From: WJMT01 sp964456985
Lineage (GTDB): Bacteria > Acidobacteriota > Aminicenantia > Aminicenantales > Aminicenantaceae
Length of the DNA: 26,702 bases
Reading direction: 5' to 3'
Assembly: GCA_964456985.1 (NCBI GenBank)
Contig: CAYWDH010000038.1
Coordinates: 1-26,702, forward strand
Position 1 is the stretch's first letter. Each line of letters starts with the position of its first letter. Made by a program: the position numbers and the translations under genes. The notes below the pieces were generated by a model. The model was not told where the DNA came from, searched no databases, and saw only the letters and a list, made by a program, of their open reading frames with translations. Positions 1-6,583 of this stretch are shown here, piece by piece.

Positions 1-84
1 TCGAGGTTGCTGCAGATGCGAGGCACAGCGTGCAAAGCTGTGGTCCTTCACCGCGAGTACGCTGTAACGAAGCAGATGCAGTAA
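1..84. other. Structured repeat-like fragment at window start
   Basis: This stretch is richer in G+C than the sequence after it. It contains a perfect 6-bp hairpin (24-29 pairs with 37-42, 7-nt loop). Near-inverted motifs lie close to its ends: CTGCAGATGC at 10-19 and GCAGATGCAG near 75-84. One plus frame is open to a TAA just after it, but the peptide does not resemble a protein I know. It looks like part of an intergenic repeat, or the 3' end of something to the left of the window. I cannot name it. Confidence 0.25.
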
Positions 85-180
85 GATCGGCTTGCCTACA
101 AGGTAAAAAATGCCGATAATAGGATAGAGAGAAACAATAAAAAAGAAACCATCTAGCGTTGGTTTATCACCAATTAATAC

Positions 181-225
181 AAACGCAGAGAACATCTATA
201 AAACAAAAAGGTCTCGGCGTTTTTT
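181..225 (+). terminator. Possible rho-independent terminator
   Basis: The arms at 181-191 and 212-222 form an 11-bp stem with one mismatch. The second arm ends in a T run that continues to 225. The loop is long (about 20 nt), which weakens the call. It would end a transcript entering from the left, just before rsmD. Nothing else identifiable lies between 85 and 242. Confidence 0.3.
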
Positions 226-242
226 ATGAATAGGCTAAGATA

Positions 243-815
243 ATGCTGCGTGTGATAAGTGGAAAATACAAGGGAAAGCGCCTCCGGATGGTGATGAATG
301 AAAGAGTCAGGCCTATGCCTCATAAATTAAAAGAAACTCTTTTTAATATAGTGCAGTTTGATATCCCTGATATATCCGTCCTGGATGGATTTGCAGGAAC
401 AGGCTCCCTGGGCATCGAAGCTTTAAGCCGGGGAGCCAGAGAGGTGGTTTTCATTGATGAATTTTATCCTGCAATCAAGGCGATCAAAACGAATATAAAA
501 AGATGTGAGGCAGAGGATTCGACCAGGGTTATACATAAAGAGTTCAACAGAGCTGTCATCATGCTGTCAAAAGAAAATAAGATTTTAGACTTAATATTTC
601 TTGACCCTCCTTATTTGCTGGTAGAAAAAAGGGATCCGCTGAAAGTAATTTATAAGAGAGAGATTCTGAGCAAAGGAGGTATCATTGTTTTAAGGCATCA
701 CTTTAAAACAAGATTTGAGTCGAAATATTTTGAACTAAAGAGAAAAATGAGAGTGGCTGATGATGTACTGGAGTTTTATGGTTACGGAGAAACAGAAGCC
801 CCTGAAAAAGAATGA
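243..815 (+). CDS. rsmD: 16S rRNA (guanine-N2)-methyltransferase RsmD
   Basis: This 190-aa protein matches the RsmD family, which methylates G966 of 16S rRNA (E. coli numbering) on the 30S particle using SAM. The family N-terminus is present (RVISGKYKGKRLR). So are an SAM-binding motif I (LDGFAGTGSLGIEA, about residues 47-60) and the N2-methyltransferase motif DPPY at 121-124. The usual RPT region reads RPMPHKLKETLFN, close to the family pattern. Length is normal. Its stop overlaps the start of the next gene by 4 bp (ATGA), so the two are probably translationally coupled. There is no strong Shine-Dalgarno before the ATG. The identification is firm; the exact start is a little less certain. 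Confidence 0.93.
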   Translation: MLRVISGKYKGKRLRMVMNERVRPMPHKLKETLFNIVQFDIPDISVLDGFAGTGSLGIEALSRGAREVVFIDEFYPAIKAIKTNIKRCEAEDSTRVIHKEFNRAVIMLSKENKILDLIFLDPPYLLVEKRDPLKVIYKREILSKGGIIVLRHHFKTRFESKYFELKRKMRVADDVLEFYGYGETEAPEKE

Positions 816-1663
816 GAAAGACTAAAAGAGATAAAAAAAAGAAAAAATCGACCTTTACACCTCTTATTGAAAAGGGAGAGATCTTTCAAGATATATCCGG
901 GGTTAAAGGCACTTCTCTTTTCCTCGGAAAATACACGATGAGAGAAGCCGGGGCTGTATTAAGAAAGAGAAATTTCTATAAAGAAGCCAAAAAAAGAGAT
1001 CTGTGGCCCATAGATTTTAAGTTAGATTCTTCTCAATACCCTCCTCTTCAAAGGCTTGTTATCTATTACAAAGAGAAAAATCCGGGAAATGTCATCGTTG
1101 ACCTTAAAATAAAGGAAGGAACATTCAAGACAAAAAAGGATTTTCCTCTGGAGATAACAGGATCAAAGTTTTTGGTTTTGGAATGGCTGACTTTGCAGAA
1201 TCCCCGGTTAACATTTAAAGAGCAGAAAACGCCTCTTCCGGGACAGGCGCATCCGGGTTTGAGTTTAGGGAAAAAGGTCATTGATCTTTTCTCATACGTG
1301 GCCAGATTGAATAAGAACCAGGGGATCATTGCATATCCGGCATATTTTCACAACGCTCTTCTTTTTTCCAGGTATTTTGATTTTGTGTCTCCTGCAAAAA
1401 AGGCAGAAGTGGAAGAGATAAGGAGGACATTTAAAAAGATAACCTTTAAAGAGCTGGCATGGATCGTTCATCTTGAATGCCTGAGAGATGGTAAGGGAAA
1501 GATCTATAAATGGGAATCTGAAGGGATGCTTCTGCCTTTTGATAAAAAACTGGAAAGCTATTTTAACTCCAAGAAATATAAAGATGAAGTAAAAAAGGCC
1601 AGGGAGAAGGCAGATTTTTCCATAGACTGGGAATGTGTGAGAAAAAAGATAAGGACTGCATAG
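812..1663 (+). CDS. Conserved-looking protein of unknown function
   Basis: This 283-aa protein starts at an ATG overlapping the rsmD stop by 4 bp. The N-terminus is very lysine-rich (residues 1-13), and the protein is soluble with no membrane segment or signal peptide. A notable stretch near residues 138-150 reads TPLPGQAHPGLSLG and is followed by a helical part (KKVIDLFSYVARL). I have an unproven impression that proteins with a PLPGQxHPGL motif include some annotated as acetyltransferase-like. I see no acetyl-CoA-binding motif I would rely on. Coupling to rsmD suggests a housekeeping role, perhaps RNA related given the basic N-terminus, but that is inference only. Confidence 0.75.
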   Translation: MRKTKRDKKKKKSTFTPLIEKGEIFQDISGVKGTSLFLGKYTMREAGAVLRKRNFYKEAKKRDLWPIDFKLDSSQYPPLQRLVIYYKEKNPGNVIVDLKIKEGTFKTKKDFPLEITGSKFLVLEWLTLQNPRLTFKEQKTPLPGQAHPGLSLGKKVIDLFSYVARLNKNQGIIAYPAYFHNALLFSRYFDFVSPAKKAEVEEIRRTFKKITFKELAWIVHLECLRDGKGKIYKWESEGMLLPFDKKLESYFNSKKYKDEVKKAREKADFSIDWECVRKKIRTA

Positions 1664-1689
1664 AATGTCTGGAGTTTTTTGAGCCTATT

Positions 1690-1698
1690 TGTTATAAT
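1690..1698 (+). promoter_or_regulatory. Extended -10 promoter for rpmE-prfA-prmC
   Basis: TGT followed by TATAAT (1693-1698) is a perfect extended -10. No convincing -35 lies upstream, which is usual for this promoter class. It sits 40 bp before the rpmE ATG and after the stop of the preceding gene, so it could start a separate transcript. Confidence 0.45.
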
Positions 1699-1738
1699 AA
1701 GCCTCTATATCCTGGATTATTAAGGAGTCAGAAAGAAA

Positions 1739-1960
1739 ATGAAGAAGAAGATTCATCCTGAATACAAAGAATGTGTGGTGACATGTGCTTGCGGAAACAG
1801 TTTTAAGACTCGCTCCACCAAAGATGAGATGAGGGTTGAGATTTGTTCGCAGTGCCATCCTTTTTTCACCGGGAAACAAAAGTTTATCGATAGTGCTGGA
1901 AGAGTCGAAAAATTCCAGAGAAAATATGGAAAGATTTCCCGGGATAAAAATAAGAAATAA
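1739..1960 (+). CDS. rpmE: 50S ribosomal protein L31 (zinc-binding type)
   Basis: This 73-aa protein belongs to the bL31 family, a small protein of the large ribosomal subunit. It begins MKKKIHPEYKECVVTCACGN and keeps the zinc-ligand pattern of the C+ form: C16, C18, C36 and C39. The conserved HPFFTGKQKFIDSAGRVEKF segment follows. Length is typical. A good Shine-Dalgarno (AAGGAG, about 1722) precedes the ATG. The gene lies 3 bp upstream of prfA, a common bacterial order. Having four cysteines means this is the zinc-dependent form rather than the zinc-free starvation paralogue. Confidence 0.95.
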   Translation: MKKKIHPEYKECVVTCACGNSFKTRSTKDEMRVEICSQCHPFFTGKQKFIDSAGRVEKFQRKYGKISRDKNKK

Positions 1961-1963
1961 AAT

Positions 1964-3034
1964 ATGCTCCAAGATTTAGAATCAATAAGGGAGAAGTATA
2001 ACAAGCTTACTTCTTCTTTGTCAGACCCTGAGTTTATATCTGATCCTCAAAAAATAAAGGAAGCTTCTAAAGAAAGATCTGAGCTTGAACCCATTGTTCG
2101 GAAGTATGAAACGTATAAGAAAATTCTGGATGAAATAAAGGATTCACAGGAGATTTTAGACAGTCCGGATACAGAAGAAGACCTTGAGGAACTTGCCAGA
2201 GAAGAGCTCAGTAAATTAAAAGAAAAGAAAAAAAGACTGGAAGATGAGCTGAGGATGCTTCTCATTCCCAAAGATCCTAACGATGAAAAGAATGTGATCT
2301 TAGAGATCAGGGCAGGAGCCGGCGGGGACGAAGCCTCGCTTTTTGCTCAGGACTTGTTTCGGATGTACTCGCGTTTCGCTGAAAAAAAGGGATGGAAGAT
2401 GGATGTAATGAGCACAAGTTCATCGACCATAAACGGGTTCAAGGAGATCATTGCCAATATAAAGGGAAATAGGGTCTATTCTCAATTGAAATATGAAAGC
2501 GGTGTCCATCGAGTTCAGAGAGTACCTGAGACAGAAGCAAGCGGAAGAATCCATACTTCCACTGTAACAGTTGCTGTTCTTCCCGAGGCTGATGATGTAG
2601 ATGTGAAGCTTGATTCGAAAGATATCAGAGTTGAGGCTTTTGGCGCTTCAGGGCCAGGAGGGCAAAATGTCAACAGGAATTATACAGCCATAAGGGTGAC
2701 TCATATCCCTTCCGGGCTGGTGGTTTCATGCCAGGATGAGAAGTCGCAGCATAGAAACAAGGAAAAAGCCCTTAAAATCCTGAGGACAAGATTGATGGAT
2801 ATTGCTCAGAGGGAACAGCAGGAGAAAATATCGAAGGATAGAAAGTCTCAGGTCGGGACTGGAGAGAGGAGTGAAAAAATAAGGACTTATAATTTTCCTC
2901 AATCTCGGGTTACGGACCACAGGCTCAATCAATCGCTTTATAATATCGAAGGCATCATTGATGGGGACATTGATGAGATCATCAAAAATCTGACCATGCA
3001 TTTTCAGGCCAAGATGATGGCAGAGCCAGACTGA
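1964..3034 (+). CDS. prfA: Peptide chain release factor 1 (RF1)
   Basis: This 356-aa RF1 terminates translation at UAA and UAG. The N-terminal helical domain is residues 1-110. The PxT codon-recognition element is visible as PET at 188-190 (in RVPETEASGRIHTS), which marks RF1 rather than RF2. The catalytic GGQ loop is at 232-234 (SGPGGQNVN), the glutamine being the methylation target of PrmC. Length equals the usual about 360 aa. Translation starts 3 bp after the rpmE stop, and the next gene encodes PrmC, its modifying enzyme. The middle residue of the tripeptide is Glu rather than the more usual Ala or Val. Confidence 0.96.
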   Translation: MLQDLESIREKYNKLTSSLSDPEFISDPQKIKEASKERSELEPIVRKYETYKKILDEIKDSQEILDSPDTEEDLEELAREELSKLKEKKKRLEDELRMLLIPKDPNDEKNVILEIRAGAGGDEASLFAQDLFRMYSRFAEKKGWKMDVMSTSSSTINGFKEIIANIKGNRVYSQLKYESGVHRVQRVPETEASGRIHTSTVTVAVLPEADDVDVKLDSKDIRVEAFGASGPGGQNVNRNYTAIRVTHIPSGLVVSCQDEKSQHRNKEKALKILRTRLMDIAQREQQEKISKDRKSQVGTGERSEKIRTYNFPQSRVTDHRLNQSLYNIEGIIDGDIDEIIKNLTMHFQAKMMAEPD

Positions 3035-3057
3035 TTTCATGTGAAATAATATCTTCA

Positions 3058-3918
3058 ATGTCAAATCTAACGGAATTACATAAAAACGGAATCTCTCTAT
3101 TAAAAGATTTTGATAAGCCGGCTTTAGAAGCAAAGATCATTCTTTTAAAGGCAAGTGGAGTTTCTGAGGAAAAATTCTATTCTGAGCCGGAACTGAGTAT
3201 ATCTGATAAAAAAAGAGATCAATATTTGGGAATGCTGGAGATGCGGAAAAGGGGAATGCCTCTGGCATATATCATCGGCGCCAAAGAGTTCTGGTCACTG
3301 GATTTTAAAGTAGGGAGAGGGGTTCTGATTCCCAGACCTGAAACAGAAGGCCTTGTGAAGAAAATTCTTGACCTTTACTACGGAAATGAGGAGCTGATCA
3401 TAGATATAGGGACTGGTTGTGGCAACATCGCCTTATCAGCCGCGAAAGAACTGCCCGAAACCAGGGTTGTGGGATTGGATATATCAGAAAAAGCGGTATC
3501 CTATGCAAAAAAAAACTCTCGTTATCATCATCTGGATAATGTTCGATTCATACAGGGAGATATGTTCGGGCCTCTCAGCCGTTCGGTTTTAAAAAAAAGA
3601 TGCGGTATTATTGTTTGTAATCCCCCTTATGTCACTGAAAAGGAATGGCTCACTCTGGATCCCCAGATCAGGAAGTTCGAACCAAAACAAGCACTTGTTT
3701 CAAGTCAAGACGGGTATGAATTTATAAATCGATTGATATATCAAGCCCCGGAATATCTAAGGCCCGGAGGGTATTTGATATTTGAAATAGGAAAAGACCA
3801 GGAAGATAAAGTGAGGAGTTTTTTTTCAGAAGAATGGGTCCGTGTGGAGTGTGAAAGAGACCTGGCCGGAATTCCCAGAATATTTTTTGCTCAAAGAGCT
3901 TATTCTTTGCCTTTTTGA
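3058..3918 (+). CDS. prmC: Peptide chain release factor N5-glutamine methyltransferase PrmC
   Basis: This 286-aa enzyme uses SAM to methylate the GGQ glutamine of release factors. The N-terminal helical substrate-recognition domain covers about residues 1-75. It is followed by the family signature IPRPETE (91-97), SAM motif I DIGTGCGN (116-123), and the catalytic NPPY (188-191) that binds the target glutamine amide. Length is normal. It follows prfA by 23 bp in the classic prfA-prmC arrangement. The ATG at 3058 has only a weak upstream ribosome-binding site, so expression may depend on readthrough from prfA. Confidence 0.95.
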   Translation: MSNLTELHKNGISLLKDFDKPALEAKIILLKASGVSEEKFYSEPELSISDKKRDQYLGMLEMRKRGMPLAYIIGAKEFWSLDFKVGRGVLIPRPETEGLVKKILDLYYGNEELIIDIGTGCGNIALSAAKELPETRVVGLDISEKAVSYAKKNSRYHHLDNVRFIQGDMFGPLSRSVLKKRCGIIVCNPPYVTEKEWLTLDPQIRKFEPKQALVSSQDGYEFINRLIYQAPEYLRPGGYLIFEIGKDQEDKVRSFFSEEWVRVECERDLAGIPRIFFAQRAYSLPF

Positions 3919-3966
3919 GTCAAATGATGTATAAAAAGTTGAAGCGGAAAACAAAGGAGATTGTGG

Positions 3967-5082
3967 ATGTCGAATCAAACGAAACTGATGATCGTTGATA
4001 ACAACAAAAAGCGGCGGAGTTCTCTCAAGGAGTTTTTGTCAAAGTATTCTTTCCTTATAGAAGAAGCATCAGATTTTTCCCAGGCTTCAAACAAATTGCT
4101 GAGCGCTAATAGTTTTTCAATGCTGCTTCTGTGTCTGGGTTCGAGTGAACAACAGAAAATAAGTACGATCCAAAGTATAAAAAAGTTCAATCCTGAACTG
4201 GGAATCATTATTCTTTCCAATCAAATTGATACGGAATTTGCTGTGTCTTTGTATAAAAAAGGAGTCATAGATCATATTGTCAAACCTGATAATAAGGCTG
4301 GAATCTATTCTGCCGTGAAGAACGAATTACTGAGAAAAGACCTTCTAAACGATACGCGGATGTATCAGGAGAGGATAGAAAAGATCAATGAACAGCAGGA
4401 GAAAAATCTAAAGAAAGCGCTTGCCCTTGAAGAAATTTATGATTCTACTCTGGAAAATCTTATGACAGCCCTGGATTTAAGGGATGTGGAGACTTTCGGG
4501 CATTCACGGACAGTGGCGAAATACAGCCAGGTAATAGCAAAGATACTCGGTAAAAACGACCCAGAAACTCTGGACAATATTAAAAAAGGCGCTCTCCTTC
4601 ATGATGTTGGAAAGATAGCTATTCCTGATTCCATTCTTAAAAAGCCAAGCGCTCTTTCAGCTTCGGAATGGGAGAAGATAAGACTTCATCCTTCTCTTGG
4701 ATACGGTCTTATTAAAGAAATAAAGCTTGTTCAGGAAGTTGGAAATATCATTCTGTACCATCATGAAAGATTTGACGGAGACGGGTATCCTAATAATCTC
4801 AAAGAGAAGGAAATCCCTCAAGAAGCAAGGATATTTGCAGTCGCCGATGCTCTGGATGCCATCACCTCTTATCGTCCGTACAGAAACGAACGGAGTTTCA
4901 GATTTGCAAGAGAAGAGATTAAAAGAAACTCAGGGACTCAATTTGATCCTAAAGTTGTCAAAGCCTTTTGTTCGCTTGATATCAAAAAATGGGAAAAAAT
5001 AAGATTTGAAAGCACCCGTTTGATGCCCTTTTTCGAACATATGGCAAGCATCTCATCAAATAAAAGCACGGCCCTTCAATAG
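3967..5082 (+). CDS. Receiver-like / HD-GYP domain protein (predicted c-di-GMP phosphodiesterase)
   Basis: This 371-aa protein has an N-terminal receiver-like fold (about 5-120), a coiled linker (130-160) and a C-terminal HD-GYP domain (about 165-355). HD-GYP enzymes hydrolyse cyclic di-GMP. The metal and signature residues are visible: H179, HD 212-213, HH 265-266 and GYP 273-275. The receiver appears degenerate. The position expected to hold the phosphoacceptor Asp is C56 (in MLLLCLGSS), and the acidic pair is reduced to D11-N12, while the Lys (K106, IVKP) is kept. It may therefore not be phosphorylated. I chose ATG 3967 because AAAGGAGA (3953-3960) is well spaced from it. An in-frame TTG at 3961 would abut the ribosome-binding site. 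It sits 48 bp after prmC. Confidence 0.88.
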   Translation: MSNQTKLMIVDNNKKRRSSLKEFLSKYSFLIEEASDFSQASNKLLSANSFSMLLLCLGSSEQQKISTIQSIKKFNPELGIIILSNQIDTEFAVSLYKKGVIDHIVKPDNKAGIYSAVKNELLRKDLLNDTRMYQERIEKINEQQEKNLKKALALEEIYDSTLENLMTALDLRDVETFGHSRTVAKYSQVIAKILGKNDPETLDNIKKGALLHDVGKIAIPDSILKKPSALSASEWEKIRLHPSLGYGLIKEIKLVQEVGNIILYHHERFDGDGYPNNLKEKEIPQEARIFAVADALDAITSYRPYRNERSFRFAREEIKRNSGTQFDPKVVKAFCSLDIKKWEKIRFESTRLMPFFEHMASISSNKSTALQ

Positions 5083-5162
5083 GCCTGCACCTCTGGCTAC
5101 TTCACCCTTAAAGGTGAGGTGTCATGCAGTAAATTCCCCCCTGATTTAATCCCAAAAGGGTA

Positions 5163-5192
5163 TTGTCATGAATATGGGATTTTCGCTATATT
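5163..5192 (+). promoter_or_regulatory. Sigma-70-type promoter before the acidic coiled-coil gene
   Basis: A TTGTCA box at 5163-5168 and a TATATT box at 5187-5192 are separated by 18 bp. It lies in the 205-bp gap between 5083 and 5287 and would serve the gene starting at 5288. Earlier in the gap, 5088-5093 and 5116-5121 (CACCTC/GAGGTG) can pair. No T run follows, so I do not call it a terminator. Confidence 0.4.
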
Positions 5193-5216
5193 TAGCTCAT
5201 ATAAAAGGAGTAATAA

Positions 5217-5312
5217 TTGAGTGAGTATATTGACACTGACCAGAGGCGGATGTATTATCTAAAAAAAAGGGGACAGGAGATAAAAAAATGGGAAAAAAAG
5301 ATTCTTTTTTAA
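5217..5312 (+). CDS. Possible 31-aa leader ORF overlapping the next gene
   Basis: A TTG at 5217 follows an excellent Shine-Dalgarno (AAAAGGAG, 5203-5210). It opens a 31-codon frame that ends at 5312, 22 bp inside the next gene and in a different frame. The predicted peptide begins LSEYIDTDQRRMYYLKKRG (initiator written as Leu) and is basic at its C-terminal end. The strong ribosome-binding site otherwise has no gene close enough to use it. A 13-codon GTG frame at 5221 is an alternative. Whether either is translated is unknown. Confidence 0.22.
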   Translation: MSEYIDTDQRRMYYLKKRGQEIKKWEKKILF

Positions 5313-6583
5313 AAAGTTCAGCTTCAATAATAGAAGAGGTGGAGGAACAGCTTAGTAAGATCCTCGACGAAAGAAGGAAAAAAATCCAGGAAGATCTTGA
5401 AGAAGCCATAAACAAACAGAAAGAAGAGGCTGAGAGCAGGATTAGCGAGATAGAGAATGAAGTCAACGAAGAGAGGGAGAGTCTCAGTGAATATAAAACG
5501 CTCCTGTCCAAGTTTGAGGATGAAAAAACATCCATAAAGGATGAGATAAAATCTCATCTCAAAATCGTTATGAAGCTCCAGTCTGATATTGAATCACTGA
5601 CTGGAAAGTCTTTAGAAGAGCTGAAAATCATCGAAGAATTAAACAAGAAGCTTGAAAACATAAATGAAGAAACAAGCGAAAAATTAACTACCCTGAGAAA
5701 GGAACTGGGAGAAAAATATGGAATAGAAGCGGAAATTCCCCAGGACATCGGACCTGTAAATGATGATTTTGACCTTGATGATGAACTCCTGAGACTCAAT
5801 AAGATCAAAGAACTTCTTGGGGAGAATGGAAGTCAGATAGCTGAATCAGATACTTTAGAGGAACAGATCGAAGAGAAGGAACAGGAGGGAGTCGAAGCTG
5901 AAGGGTCAGAGACTGAAGAAAGTGAAGAAAAGGAGATGGAACCACTGGAATCATCCGATGAGGATGAGAAAGAGGAACCGGATAATGAAAAGGAAGAGGA
6001 AGAACTGAAGTTGGAAGAAGAAGAGGATAAGGAGGATCAGGAGAAAGAGGAAGAGAAAACAGAGGATGAAGAAGAAGAAATAGAAGATGAGGATAGCGGG
6101 TCTTATGAGAAGTTGGACAAATTTAAAAAAACCGAAGGCAGTGAATCCGAAGCAAAGGTCGTCTATTTTGAAAATGAAGGCAAGATCACCCTGGACGGTA
6201 GATATGTTGTAGATACGGTAAAAGAGGGGATCAGCAAAGCGGACAAACTTTATGACAAGCTTGATGAGACCACTTCACCTAAAGAGCATTTCTTTATTAA
6301 ACAGGAAATCATACAGGAACAGGAAAATGTACGCAAACTTATTCTCGGATGTCTAAGAGTCTGTGAGATGAAGGACTGCTTTTTCCCTCAGAGCACAAAA
6401 GATATTTTGAATGAGGAAAAGCTTAAAGAAATGCTCGAGAAAGTGAGTATGGAAAACTGGAGCAACCTGGATGACTTTAAAGGTTTCTCTGAATATATTG
6501 ATAATCTGAAGACAGAATTCAATGCAAAGAGCTCACCGCTTGAAGAGTATACAGATTCAATAATCAAAGAATTGTCAGGATAA
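5288..6583 (+). CDS. Acidic coiled-coil protein of unknown function
   Basis: This 431-aa protein is not recognised. Residues about 10-145 are heptad-rich charged helix, a likely long coiled coil. Residues about 185-275 are an extremely Glu/Asp-rich low-complexity stretch. Residues about 280-431 look like a folded, mostly helical domain containing KVVYFENEGKITLDGRYVVD and two closely spaced cysteines (LGCLRVCEMKDC). There is no signal peptide or membrane segment. The ATG has a good ribosome-binding site (AGGAG, about 5275). The gene lies between predicted c-di-GMP phosphodiesterase and cyclase genes, and its end overlaps the cyclase gene tail to tail by 9 bp. A scaffold role is possible but is only inference. 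Confidence 0.8.
   Translation: MGKKDSFLKSSASIIEEVEEQLSKILDERRKKIQEDLEEAINKQKEEAESRISEIENEVNEERESLSEYKTLLSKFEDEKTSIKDEIKSHLKIVMKLQSDIESLTGKSLEELKIIEELNKKLENINEETSEKLTTLRKELGEKYGIEAEIPQDIGPVNDDFDLDDELLRLNKIKELLGENGSQIAESDTLEEQIEEKEQEGVEAEGSETEESEEKEMEPLESSDEDEKEEPDNEKEEEELKLEEEEDKEDQEKEEEKTEDEEEEIEDEDSGSYEKLDKFKKTEGSESEAKVVYFENEGKITLDGRYVVDTVKEGISKADKLYDKLDETTSPKEHFFIKQEIIQEQENVRKLILGCLRVCEMKDCFFPQSTKDILNEEKLKEMLEKVSMENWSNLDDFKGFSEYIDNLKTEFNAKSSPLEEYTDSIIKELSG

Noticed and set aside
5088..5121. Hairpin CACCTC/GAGGTG after the HD-GYP gene as terminator
   Set aside because: The loop is long, alternative pairings compete, and no T run follows.
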